64,000 bases of DNA from NCBI GenBank assembly GCA_963707015.1, contig CAVPOO010000007.1:558001-622000 (forward strand). Direction: 5' to 3'. Shown one piece after another: positions 15,789 through 24,831 of the stretch; the first letter of the stretch is position 1; every line of letters begins with the position of its first letter. A program made the translations under genes and the position numbers. The stretch comes from CAVPOO01 sp963707015 (GTDB lineage Bacteria > Pseudomonadota > Gammaproteobacteria > Thiohalobacterales > Thiohalobacteraceae). Below the pieces are notes generated by a model. It made no database searches and was not told the origin of the DNA. It was given only the letters and a program-made list of their open reading frames with translations.

Positions 15789-16949
15789 TCAAGGGAGGCC
15801 TAATTGGCCAAACTCATTATTACCCCAACAATACAGCTGCTGGTCCGTCGTTATGCCGCAGACGTGGATGCCGCCGGGCGCTAGGGTCGAGAAATACAGC
15901 CCACCCGTGACCGGTAACGGCGCTAGCGAGTCTTGATAGCCACCGTTACCGAGTTCGCCGGAGAAGTTGAGCCCCCAACACCAAGCCTGTCCGTCAGCTG
16001 TTACTCCGCAGGTGAACTGCCCCCCGGCAAAGATGGCAGCGAAACGCTGGTCTCCGGGTACCGGTTGAGGCGTGCCGTAGGCTGTATCACCACCAGGTAT
16101 GAGCCCCCAGCACCAGGCTGCGCCCTCGCTGTCCAGCGCGCAGACGTGCATCAACCCCGCCGCGACCGCCACGTATGAGCGGTCGCCCATGACTTTGAGG
16201 GGCACTTCCGACTCCAACGGGCCCTCGAACTGGCCAACGGTGCCAATGCCGAGCTGGCCAAACCAGTTGCTGCCCCAGCACCAGGCCTCGACCTCTGCGG
16301 TTACGCCGCAGCCCCATCCCTGACTGAGAGCGATATCAACGAACTGCAAACCGTTGTCGTCCTGCAACTGCGGGACCAGCCGCTCGGCGGTCGTCTCGCC
16401 TTCCCCCCAACAGTAACGAGCCCCACGCTCGCTAACACCACACATGCCGGGATCTCCCATCGGCCCGCGCAGCAGTGTGAAGCGTTCTGTGGTATCCACC
16501 GGCGTCGGCCCGATGGGCTCGCGCACTGGGGCGAATGGAATGCCGTAGCCCCAGCAGATCGCACTGTTGGACAGATCGAGGCCGCAGGTCTCAACTCTGG
16601 CAGCCGCGAGACTGGCCAGATGCATGGGCGGTGTACCAGAGTCTACGACGCAAGGGGTGTCGATGTAGGGGGTCCCGGCATCCGTCACCAACCCGCCGTC
16701 ACCCTTACAGCCCACCTGGCCGTACTCGTTCTCGCCCCAGCACCAAGTCTGTCCGGCGCCGTCCACTGCGCAGCTATGCGCCCACCCCGTGGCAACAGCA
16801 GCCACGCTTGCGAGGTCTGCTACCAGAACAGGTTGCGCAAAGCCGCTCGGTTCGGCAGCAGACCTACCACCCCCACCGCCACCGCAACCACAGAGGATCA
16901 CGAGCAGAACCGCGACCGTGGCCGAGCGCCAACAGCACTTCCTGGACAT
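15789..16949 (-). CDS. RCC1-repeat-like lipoprotein
   Basis: Starting at MSRKCCWRSATVAVLLVIL gives a lipoprotein signal with a CGCGGGGGG cleavage zone. The rest is about seven repeats of the form CGV-x(n)-WCWGxNxxGQLG (for example TWCWGENEYGQVG and LYCWGNNEFGQLG), an RCC1-like beta-propeller. Paired Cys in each blade suggest disulfides, which fits an exported, surface-anchored protein. Such bacterial proteins are usually binding or scaffold proteins; the ligand is unknown. It follows the glycine-zipper lipoprotein gene on the same strand with 58 bp between this start and the neighbour's stop. Confidence 0.75.
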   Translation of the reverse strand: MSRKCCWRSATVAVLLVILCGCGGGGGGRSAAEPSGFAQPVLVADLASVAAVATGWAHSCAVDGAGQTWCWGENEYGQVGCKGDGGLVTDAGTPYIDTPCVVDSGTPPMHLASLAAARVETCGLDLSNSAICWGYGIPFAPVREPIGPTPVDTTERFTLLRGPMGDPGMCGVSERGARYCWGEGETTAERLVPQLQDDNGLQFVDIALSQGWGCGVTAEVEAWCWGSNWFGQLGIGTVGQFEGPLESEVPLKVMGDRSYVAVAAGLMHVCALDSEGAAWCWGLIPGGDTAYGTPQPVPGDQRFAAIFAGGQFTCGVTADGQAWCWGLNFSGELGNGGYQDSLAPLPVTGGLYFSTLAPGGIHVCGITTDQQLYCWGNNEFGQLGLP

Positions 16950-17007
16950 CCCTCCACCGCTCCTGGACCACTCTGGGCCTCTGCTTACCAGTGCAAGCCC
17001 GAAATTA

Positions 17008-18018
17008 TCAGAAAGCGTCATCGCTGAAGGCATGTGCCCACCTTTCTTCCTCAGTTTCAGGCCCCAGACTTGCAAAGGCATGGGTTAGTGACTCATCCAG
17101 CCCCTTGTCTATCTCGCTCATAAGCAGCGAACCATCGTCATCCAGCCATTCCGAAAAACGATGCTTTTTCGATTGGTAGTCGCCTGCTAGAACATCCCAA
17201 TTACTATTCATCTGTGTTGACGAATCGTACCTTTTGAGCGCCCATTGGGTATGAACTGTGAGCGCAATATTGGGATCATTCTTGGCCTTGCCCACAAACT
17301 GCACACGCAGATCAGAGAGCACCAAGTTTACATCTGTATAGGGTCCCTCGAGTTGTTCTTTCGTAGCCAAACGGTATCGGTTTCCCTCTGAGGCTGCCGG
17401 CATAAACGTGATGGCCGGATTCCGCTGGCGGACAAGTCGCAACGCGCGCTCCTCCAAGTCAGATCTTGCCAAATAACTGCGTTGCAGCACCGGGAGCACC
17501 TTGTTCACCTCGTACAAATGAACAGGTGCAACCTCAACGCGTTCCTGAGTATCTACGGTCGCCCCGGCGACTGCGCCAGTACCACCACCAAGAACAGCGC
17601 CACCACCTGCAAATACTATCCAGCAGAGTGGTGCCCACGGGCCCGTAAGTGCACAACCGGTTAGTGCGGCTGTACCGATGCCTACAGCAGTCCCTACCGC
17701 TGCCCCTGAGCCGGCGCCCACGGCCGAATTCTTCAGTCTATCCTGTCCGACGGTTCGGTTATAAAGCTGGATCGCGTCCCCAGCTTCCAAGGGTTCGCTC
17801 GATTCATCCGGGAGAACGACACCGATTGTCCCGACTGACTCGAGGTCTGGTTTGGGCTCATAGTTAGAGGCGCATCCTGCAGTGAGGATTGTGATTACGC
17901 AAGCGGTAGTAGCATTGCGAGCCGTCAGTCGATTGCGCCAGATGCCCGGCGAGAAACAGATGAGTCGCTGCACGCCAGTGATGAGAAGAATAATGTGCAT
18001 TGCGAGTGTCCTATTCAT
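17008..18018 (-). CDS. Glycine-zipper lipoprotein, unknown
   Basis: A lipobox-like ITILTAGC is followed by a mature protein containing a long Gly/Ala zipper (VGAGSGAAVGTAVGIG, GGGAVLGGGTGAVAGA) typical of outer-membrane or envelope-associated glycine-zipper proteins. The C-terminal 180 residues are mixed alpha/beta and unrecognised, with an acidic tail. The start is uncertain: the ATG at 18018 places the lipobox near residue 48, which is long, and a GTG or TTG closer to the lipobox is possible. It is transcribed with the RCC1-like gene downstream. Confidence 0.6.
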   Translation of the reverse strand: MNRTLAMHIILLITGVQRLICFSPGIWRNRLTARNATTACVITILTAGCASNYEPKPDLESVGTIGVVLPDESSEPLEAGDAIQLYNRTVGQDRLKNSAVGAGSGAAVGTAVGIGTAALTGCALTGPWAPLCWIVFAGGGAVLGGGTGAVAGATVDTQERVEVAPVHLYEVNKVLPVLQRSYLARSDLEERALRLVRQRNPAITFMPAASEGNRYRLATKEQLEGPYTDVNLVLSDLRVQFVGKAKNDPNIALTVHTQWALKRYDSSTQMNSNWDVLAGDYQSKKHRFSEWLDDDGSLLMSEIDKGLDESLTHAFASLGPETEEERWAHAFSDDAF

Positions 18019-18225
18019 TGCTACGGAGAAATGATGCTTTGGGCCTTCAGAGCACCCAGGTAAGGAGAATGCCGGCACAGATTGTAGCGGCAAGGCAACG
18101 GCGGCCTTCAAAACGGAGGCCGCCGTACTAGAATTGACGTCCTAGTCATCTTTTGCCCGGCTAATCATTTCCCAGTGATCTCGGTCTTCGTCATTGAGGT
18201 GCCGTCCGTCACCCTTGCGGCCCCT

Positions 18226-19248
18226 TCAATCGTCGTGCCTGCCCTGGCGCCAGTCATAATGCTTACGACCCTTTCGATAATCGGCGTCATCGTCAGCCGG
18301 TAATACCTGCTCGATCGTGGCCGCGATGACACCGTACCCTGTCGGATTCGCGTGAATATTCGGACCGACTGGGTCTGGAACGCACATATGGGTCCAGAGG
18401 CAGATCAGTGCCACGTTCTGTGGAATCATGTACGGACTGTCCGGCGTTGGAAATGGCACCATGTCCGTGAAATTGTTCGAATCGAATGCGCCGGCAACAT
18501 CCGCGACCGGTACGTTGAACGCAGCGTAGGTCTGGCCAAGGACATCATTATTGAAAATGCTGGCCAGCAGTGCAGATTGTTCGGCAAGCACCTGGCCCTC
18601 TGGTCCAGTCAGCCAGGAAGCCAGAAAAGTGTTGTAATAGTTCACCGCGACGATCGGTGTGTCGTCATCAGCGGCCTGTTGCAACGTATTCAGGATACTT
18701 GGCAGGTTGGCTGCAACCTGCGCAAACGGCCCATCAGGAGCGAGAATGCAGTCAACGTCCACGCCCGTCACTATGCCGTCTGTTTCGATGATGCACCCGG
18801 AAAAGATGATGTCATTGACGCCAATGTCGATCGTGATTAGTGCCACGTCATCGCCATGTTTCCGGAGGAATTTGACCGCCTGAGCCAGCTGTGATCCTTC
18901 CTCATAGAAGCATTCCCCACCGGAAATCATATTTTCCGTCGTTTCGCGGTTCTCGCAACCCAGCTTGACAAGCCGAAGATCGTCTCCTTCCGCCGAAAGG
19001 ATGTTGAAGAGTTGATCCGGGTAACCATCGTCGGTGCGCTGATTCATGCCGGTAGCATCAGGCTGGACGCCAACCGAGAGCGAATCTCCCAACGCCAGGT
19101 AAAACTTATCGTCAGACCTACCGTGATGATCGTGAGCGAAAGTAGCCGGAGTGGCCCCAACAAGCAATACGAAACATAAAGCAGTCCGAATGCCCATAAA
19201 CGGGCTTCGACGGAGCGACAATTTTGGTGACCTAATCTCTTTCTTCAT
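18226..19248 (-). CDS. Secreted SGNH/GDSL-type hydrolase
   Basis: 340 residues. A signal peptide (ALCFVLLVGATPATFA) is followed by the GDSL block LALGDSLSVGVQP with the nucleophile Ser, an IDIGVNDI block (Asn/Gly oxyanion) and a C-terminal block NIHANPTGY holding the likely catalytic His. Family members hydrolyse esters of lipids or polysaccharides. The tail is His/Asp/Lys-rich. Multiple paired Cys (LGCENRE, GGECFYE, CIIE, DCIL) fit an exported protein. It lies downstream of the winged-helix/TPR regulator on the same strand. Confidence 0.85.
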   Translation of the reverse strand: MKKEIRSPKLSLRRSPFMGIRTALCFVLLVGATPATFAHDHHGRSDDKFYLALGDSLSVGVQPDATGMNQRTDDGYPDQLFNILSAEGDDLRLVKLGCENRETTENMISGGECFYEEGSQLAQAVKFLRKHGDDVALITIDIGVNDIIFSGCIIETDGIVTGVDVDCILAPDGPFAQVAANLPSILNTLQQAADDDTPIVAVNYYNTFLASWLTGPEGQVLAEQSALLASIFNNDVLGQTYAAFNVPVADVAGAFDSNNFTDMVPFPTPDSPYMIPQNVALICLWTHMCVPDPVGPNIHANPTGYGVIAATIEQVLPADDDADYRKGRKHYDWRQGRHDD

Positions 19249-19582
19249 TTCAACTTTACCTCGTCATACGTATTGGCTGATGGATCCCGCCGGGCAGTTC
19301 TGCAGCACGAGCAGGCCTTTTGCGTACAAGCCAATTGCGGCGCGAAGCTTCCAAATTCTCATGATGGGAGGGTGATGTTTTTCTGATACTTTCTTCCCGA
19401 GGAAGGGAGAAGTTTTTAACAACTTAAAATACTCAGGATATCGGATAGTTATGGTGCTTTTGGGTGTTTGGCGAATAGCGGCCAGCAGGTGAACACGAGG
19501 GAGATTGCGGGTGTTTGATCGCAGCGTGAGTGCTGCAGCGCTGGATATGGCCCAAGGAGTCGAGGCCTGGTTTAGCCGGGTG
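19249..19582. other. Intergenic between SGNH hydrolase and regulator
   Basis: No supportable gene. An open minus frame here is a composition artefact overlapping the regulator's 3' end. The region presumably holds the hydrolase promoter. Confidence 0.4.
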
Positions 19583-21623
19583 TTAGTTACAGACCACGGT
19601 TTCGAGTTGCCGCTTGCAGAATTTCGGCCACCCATGTTGGTCCCAGTAGGCGTCGAGTCCGAGGGCCGCCAGTAACGCCGCGAAGCGCGGATCACGGCGA
19701 AGTATCTTGGCTTCAGGCGCAAAGAGAAATTCCACTGTCAATGACTTGTCGGCGAGCGTGTTCTTTGCCACCTCGAATGCCAGATCCGGTTGCTTCAGGA
19801 GTACTGCGGCATAAAAAACGATGCTATCGGGAAGTGAGCTATGTACCCGTGCAAGTGCCACGGCGTCCAACGCTGGGGGTACCAAGGCCGGATCTCTGGT
19901 GGCTTCCGCAACGGGTCGTACCCAGTCCGTGTCGAGACCGAATTTGCCGAGGATCTTTTCATACAGATTGACAGCCTCGTCGATCTGCCCATTGTGAAGC
20001 AACAGCAGGGCATAAGCTTGGTCATAGGCGATACGGCTTAGCCCCAGTTCCGTGGCGATGCGGAACTGTTCGGTCGCTAATTCGTATTCACCCGACCAAA
20101 GGTAGGTGACGCCTAGCCGATCATTGATCACAGGCGATACGGGGTCGAGCTCCCGAGCGCGGAGTGCTTCCGTAACCGACGCATCGATAGTTCCGACGTA
20201 ACTCAGGAACTCCGAGTACCATTGGTGTATGGTAGGATCGTTGGGCTCAGCCGCGATAGCAAGCTGGAACTGCCGTTCGGCCGCCGACCAGTCCCAGCGC
20301 TTCAGGCTAATAAATGCAAGCACCGCATGGGCCTTGCCCAGCGACGCATCCAGTTCCAGCGCATTTCTCGCAGCCGCTTCCGCCTGCTCAAAAGCCGTCG
20401 CACTAGATTCACGTGAGTAAAAAGGTAGCACAAGGTAGGCGGTCGAGAGCGCCTGGTAAGGATAGGCGAATGCCGGGTCACGTTCGATGGCCGCTTTGAA
20501 GAGATCGATGCTCTTGCGGATGGAGGGTTCGCCACGCCGTTTCCAATGATAAAGGCCTTGAAGATAAAATCGATAGGCGGTCATATCAGCCGTCGGCGCA
20601 ACGCGGTCGCTAATACCCGAAACTTCGTCCTCCGCGTCGAGCGAAACTTTCAGTGCTCTTACGATCGCGCTGGCGATTTGCTCTTGGACTGTGAATATAT
20701 CCTTGAACTGTAGGTCAAGCGTTTCTGCCCAGATGTGATAGCCCGTGTTGGCATCGATTAGCTGAGTTGCCACGCGGATGTGGTTTCCCACCATACGTAC
20801 GCTGCCTTCCAACACATTATTCACACCGAGCAGTTCCGCGATCCGTCGCACGTCTTCCCCTTTATCCTTGAACATGAAGGTAGAGGTGCGAGCCACAACC
20901 TTCAGATGTGGTACCTTGGTCAGCAGACTTATGAGCTCTTCGGACAGGCCATCACAAAAATAATCGTTTTCCGGATCGTGGGTCATGTTCACGAACGGCA
21001 ATACGGCAATGGAGTTCCCAGTTCGAACGGGTGCCGGAGACACTGAGGTTGCATCGACCGCACCATCAACATTGGTAACGGGGACATCCGCCTGTTGTGG
21101 AATGCTTGGGTAACGGAACTAGATACACGACCACGAGGATGCAGACGGCAGCAATGGGCACGAGCCACTTAAAGTGTTTCCACGTTGCAGGGCCACGGCG
21201 TCCGGTTACAGAATTGAGTTGCTGTGTTGTGGTTGGCTCCAAGTGCATGTCGTCCTGTGCGCACGCTGGAACCTCTTCCGCTACTGCGCCACTCTTTTGC
21301 ACGGGGGCAATCAGGCGGTAACCTCGTTTGGGGACCGTTTCGATGAAACGGGGTTGCTTGGGATTATCACCTAGCGCCTGACGTAAACGGTAAATACAGC
21401 GGGAGAGCACCTCGTCGGTAACGAAGGTCCCGGTCCAAACATTCTTGACGAACTGCTCGCGGGTGACGACGTGGCCCGCGTGGGTAACCATCAGCATCAA
21501 GACATCCATTACCCGCGGTTCGATACGGATCTCGCCGTCCGTTGTCAGAATGGCACAACTGGCTGGCTCGATATGCTGATCGCCAAGGAGAAAGCCGCTT
21601 TCGGAAGTTCCTTCCATTGTCAA
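19583..21623 (-). pseudogene. ToxR/CadC-like winged-helix regulator with TPR sensor, frameshifted
   Basis: The 5' part (21066-21623) encodes an OmpR-type winged helix (IEPRVMDVLMLMVTHAG, VLSRCIYRLRQALGDNPKQP, FIETVPKRGYRLIAPV) and a transmembrane helix (WLVPIAAVCILVVVYLVPL). The 3' part (19583-21043) encodes a family-typical domain (IAVLPFVNMTHDPENDYF, GVNNVLEGSVR) and TPR-like helices. A third frame bridges them (IPQQADVPVTNVDGAVDATS), so one base gained or lost near 21100 breaks a single gene of about 670 residues. It would be a membrane-bound one-component transcription factor. Whether the shift is real or a sequencing error is undecided. Confidence 0.82.
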
Positions 21624-22092
21624 TTTCGTTTCCTACTTGGATTCGCGCGAGATCTGAATTGGGTATTACGTATCGTATTGGCTGCCGAGAACCGGGGATA
21701 ACCTGGATCCTTGTATCGCACCCTGAGCTTGGCATTCTCCTGACAGGCGAGCGATCATCGCTGGGGGCTGTACAGAACAACCGCTGTTCGGACTTGCTAC
21801 CGCAGTCCTTAAATCGACAAGTTGAAGGATTTAGTTAGGTCCGTGGCTGACGATTACCGCTTATATCCGCTGAGCCGCCCCTGTGCTTTCAGGACATTCG
21901 TCCTGCAATCAAGATACGAGGTTTCCGGTCATGTCACGCACATAAGCAATTGATTATATGAGCATTCGCTCAACACCCGGGAGGGGCGAGAAGGTTTATC
22001 CAACTGATTTACCCAGGAGTTGCCCAGGCGGGCTTCCCGCTCCGGTACGTTTAAGACATTCCAACCAGATTCTGCGAATAACTGGGTTGGGT
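21624..22092. other. Intergenic, no gene seen
   Basis: No motif-bearing frame on either strand. It probably includes the promoter of the minus-strand regulator. Confidence 0.4.
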
Positions 22093-22190
22093 CGCACTCA
22101 GCCCTCAGCACCCAGCCCTCAGCCCTCAGCACTCAACTCTCAGCACTCAACTCTCAGCGCTCGGTGCTCGGCACCGAGCGCTAGGGGCGA
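22093..22190. repeat. Degenerate tandem repeat ending in a strong hairpin
   Basis: Iterated 7-15-bp units of the form CAGCACTCAACTCT and CAGCCCTCAGC fill 22093-22160. The array ends in a perfect 12-bp inverted repeat (AGCGCTCGGTGC at 22156-22167, complement at 22171-22182) with a 3-nt loop. It has no T-tract, so it is not a standard terminator. Confidence 0.8.
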
Positions 22191-22510
22191 AGTATCAAAC
22201 ACAGTCAGCTCAGTCGAATCCGATTATTGACGGTGGATTTATTTATTCGCTGCTGAATCTCACCCACAGGGTATTTTCGAGACCGTAGTACGTAACTCCT
22301 GGACGAGCTCCATCTCTCGATCGTCGCCATCGTGCCACGTGGCGCTTCCTTTCCCCCCAAAATTCGTCGACGTGAACGCCCGTTCTGGCGGTAGTGCACT
22401 GTCAACACACATCGTGCAGGCAGGTGGCAGCCCCACTGCCAACTTCTCTACCCTAAGTTGAAGCGCGGCCAGATACCGCGGTTCATTAGGAGATCCCTTT
22501 TCCACCAGTT
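22191..22510. other. Intergenic upstream of the integrase module
   Basis: No supportable gene. Likely contains the promoter for the AlpA-like/integrase pair. Confidence 0.35.
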
Positions 22511-22891
22511 ATGGGCGCCGCTGCCAGACAACTCGCTTTCCTGCCTCGGGTGATCCGCCTTCGGGATGCCCCGGCCTATTTGGGCATGGATAGAAACCGC
22601 TTCCAGACGGAAGTCCGACCTTATGTCACTGAAATTCGGATTGGGAGACAGGGCGTTGCCTTTGACCGACTTGAATTGGACGCCTGGGTGGACGATTATA
22701 AGTCCCGCAACGGGCGTCGTCCGAAGGCCTTCAGACTGGAGGACGACCTATGTCGAAACGTAACCGTATGCCGGGGCTCCGCCAAAAAGGCGGGATCTGG
22801 CACATCGAAAAACGTTGTAAGTACGCCGAAGGCGGCTGGCTCCGTGAAAGCACGGGACAAACTGGCCGCGCTGAGGCGGAGCAAGTCCTGA
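22511..22891 (+). CDS. AlpA/excisionase-like DNA-binding protein
   Basis: Residues 15-75 look like the small helix-turn-helix proteins that precede tyrosine integrases: VIRLRDAPAYLGMDRNRF, then EIRIGRQGVAFDRLELDAWV with the DRLELDAW strand-helix. Such proteins act as excisionase or integrase regulators. The frame runs on for 142 nt past the integrase ATG, giving a basic Ser/Lys-rich tail. Either a true long overlap or a lost stop explains this. Confidence 0.65.
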   Translation: MGAAARQLAFLPRVIRLRDAPAYLGMDRNRFQTEVRPYVTEIRIGRQGVAFDRLELDAWVDDYKSRNGRRPKAFRLEDDLCRNVTVCRGSAKKAGSGTSKNVVSTPKAAGSVKARDKLAALRRSKS

Positions 22892-23919
22892 TCCGCCGTC
22901 TGGCGGAAGTCGAGGAGGAAGCCCGGCGGAAGGCCGCGGGCGTTTACAGCTTCGAGGAAGCCGCCATGCGCTATCTCGAAGACATTGCCCATAAACCGTC
23001 TGCCGATACCGCAGCAATGCATCTCGATCAGCTACTGCCGACCATCGGCCCGCTCCCTCTGGAGCAGGTGCACGATGGTACGCTCAAGGCCTTCGTCGAT
23101 CACGAAACGGCCCGCGGTTTGGCCCCTAAGTCGGTCAACAATGCGATTGCCGTGGTCTCGGCGGTGCTGAACCGGGCAGCGCGAGTCTGGCGCAGTGAAG
23201 ACGGAACGCCTTGGCTCAAGCAGGCTCCGCCGCGACTGAGCCGGTTGTCCACGAAAGGACACGAAGCCAAACCCTACCCGCTTTCCTGGGCGGAACAGGA
23301 CAGGCTGTTCAAGCTCCTGCCGCGGCATCTGGCCGATGCGGCGCTCTTTGCCGTGAACACCGGCTGCCGCGAACGGGAAATCTGCCGCCTGCGCTGGGAC
23401 TGGGAAGTGGAGATGCCGGAGCTGGAGACTTCCGTCTTCATCCTGCCGGCATCCATCACCAAGACCGGCGCGGAACGGGTGGTGGTGCTCAACAGCATCG
23501 CAAACCGGGTGATTGCCTCGCGGCGCGGGATACATACGGACTATGTATTCACCTACCGCAAGAAGCCTGTCGGCAAGTTGCGCAGCAGCGCTTGGCGGCG
23601 GGCCTGGGAAGCTGCAGGACTACCGCTTGAGGCGGGTATCCTGAAAGGCGTGCATAATTTGCGGCACACGTTTGGGAGAAGGCTGCGCGGCGCGGGCGTA
23701 CCGCTTGAAACCCGCAAGGCGCTGTTGGGTCACGCCAACGGGGATATCACGACGCACTACTCGGCCGCAGAACTCGCAGAGCTGCTGAATGCTGCCGAGA
23801 GGATCGTTGACCGTGGCATAACCCAGAGCCCCACACTCACGGTAGTCCGGCGCGCCGCTGACAAGGATGTCGGAAAAGTGTCGGAAAACGAAAAAGGGTT
23901 AACCACGAAAATCTGCTAA
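22750..23919 (+). CDS. int: Tyrosine recombinase, island B integrase
   Basis: 389 residues. The N-terminal arm-binding region (GLRQKGGIWHIEKRCKYAEG) and SAM-like core-binding region precede the catalytic domain. The RHRY set is visible: CREREICRLRW (Arg), HNLRHTFGRRL (His-x-x-Arg), LLGHANGDITTHYS (His and Tyr). The ATG follows a GGAGG. The gene ends 13 bp before att copy 3, the usual position for an integrase targeting a tRNA 3' end. It probably drove integration of island B, and its intactness implies it may still excise. Confidence 0.95.
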   Translation: MSKRNRMPGLRQKGGIWHIEKRCKYAEGGWLRESTGQTGRAEAEQVLIRRLAEVEEEARRKAAGVYSFEEAAMRYLEDIAHKPSADTAAMHLDQLLPTIGPLPLEQVHDGTLKAFVDHETARGLAPKSVNNAIAVVSAVLNRAARVWRSEDGTPWLKQAPPRLSRLSTKGHEAKPYPLSWAEQDRLFKLLPRHLADAALFAVNTGCREREICRLRWDWEVEMPELETSVFILPASITKTGAERVVVLNSIANRVIASRRGIHTDYVFTYRKKPVGKLRSSAWRRAWEAAGLPLEAGILKGVHNLRHTFGRRLRGAGVPLETRKALLGHANGDITTHYSAAELAELLNAAERIVDRGITQSPTLTVVRRAADKDVGKVSENEKGLTTKIC

Positions 23920-23932
23920 CCCTGTGATTGAA

Positions 23933-23977
23933 TGGCGCGCCCGGAGAGATTCGAACTCCCGACCGCCTGGTTCGTAG
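23933..23977 (-). repeat. att copy 3: 3' half of tRNA-Arg
   Basis: Same 45 bp and orientation as the other copies, followed by TGTTCCGCC rather than the 5' half of the tRNA. It marks the boundary between islands B and C. Confidence 0.92.
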
Positions 23978-24034
23978 TGTTCCGCCCGAGTTCTCGCATC
24001 CTTTTGTATTTAAATGAATATATGCGGTTTATGC

Positions 24035-24105
24035 TGTCCAATAAAATTGGGCTATTTGGCCTTATTTGCCTGCATTTGAGGTTATTTCGTGGCGTCTATT
24101 GGACA
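24035..24105. repeat. Candidate integrase arm sites, left end of island C
   Basis: TGTCCAATA (24035-24043) and its complement TATTGGACA (24097-24105) flank AT-rich DNA. The same TCTATTGGACA motif occurs twice at the other end of island C (29117-29126 and 29136-29145), just before att copy 4. Matching short motifs at both ends of one island are what arm-type binding sites of a tyrosine integrase look like. Confidence 0.6.
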
Positions 24106-24180
24106 GTTTGCATGACAGCGTGATTATACAATTAATCAGCATCTTACTTTATCGAGATCAAAGCCGATACCATTGCAGAA

Positions 24181-24209
24181 TGTCAGATATACTGCTATAT
24201 TTTCTGACA
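24181..24209. promoter_or_regulatory. Operator-like inverted repeat before the AbiE pair
   Basis: TGTCAGATATA and TATTTTCTGACA form an imperfect inverted repeat over 24181-24209. It lies 19 bp before the AbiEi-type start and directly ahead of AAGGAG. AbiEi antitoxins repress their own operon through such repeats. Confidence 0.6.
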
Positions 24210-24228
24210 TATAAGGAGCCGAAGACGC

Positions 24229-24831
24229 ATGTCTACTACCGAGGCAATTCGCAACCGTATTCTCCGCTTCAAGAAGGGAGAACCGTTCACTAACGCCCGT
24301 TTTCTGCGGTTGGGCGCGCGCGCGGCTGTAGACAAGGCCCTGTCCCGTTTTGTCGAGGAAGGATCGATTCAGCGGGTTGCCCGCGGTGTTTTCGTTCGCC
24401 CCAAGCAAAGCCGTTTCGTAGGAAACGTCATGCCGGACACGCAACAGGTCGTAGCGGTTATTGCCAGGGATCATGGCGAGACGATCCAGGTACATGGTGC
24501 CGAAGCGGCGCGCCGTTTCAAACTGACAACCCAGACGCCGACGATGCCGGTCTACTACACCAGCGGTCCAAGCCGGAAGCTGCGCATTGGTAACCTGGCC
24601 GTAACACTCAAGCATGTCAGCCAACGCAAACTGCTACTGGCCGGCAAACGTCCGGGGCTGGCCCTGTCAGCACTCTGGTACCTCGGCAAAGAAGCAGTCA
24701 ACGCGGAAGTGCTTGAAGCGATCCGAAACGAGCTGTCTGCGGAGGAATTCGAGACGCTGAAACGTACCGACATGCCGGCATGGATGTCCGATGCGCTGCA
24801 TCAGTACGGCAAGGACGCCGAACGTGCCTGA
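24229..24831 (+). CDS. AbiEi-type antitoxin (DUF6088-like)
   Basis: A 200-residue protein with an N-terminal winged-helix domain (IRNRILRFKKGEPFTNARFL, then AVDKALSRFVEEGSIQRVARG with the G-x-Y/F-V-R-P turn GVFVRPKQS). A C-terminal domain (VHGAEAARRFKLTTQ, VTLKHVSQRKLLLAG) completes the AbiEi layout. It represses the operon and counters the downstream nucleotidyltransferase toxin. ATG preceded by AAGGAG; overlaps the toxin gene by 8 bp. Confidence 0.85.
   Translation: MSTTEAIRNRILRFKKGEPFTNARFLRLGARAAVDKALSRFVEEGSIQRVARGVFVRPKQSRFVGNVMPDTQQVVAVIARDHGETIQVHGAEAARRFKLTTQTPTMPVYYTSGPSRKLRIGNLAVTLKHVSQRKLLLAGKRPGLALSALWYLGKEAVNAEVLEAIRNELSAEEFETLKRTDMPAWMSDALHQYGKDAERA

Noticed and set aside
22093..22190. 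CRISPR-like appearance of the CTCAGC repeat array
   Set aside because: Units are 7-15 bp, degenerate and without spacers of constant length; no cas genes are present.
894..24123. Repeated short ORF starting MARPERFELPTAWFV at 894 and 23932
   Set aside because: It is a translation of the tRNA-Arg fragment itself; this artefact appears wherever the tRNA lies in an open frame.
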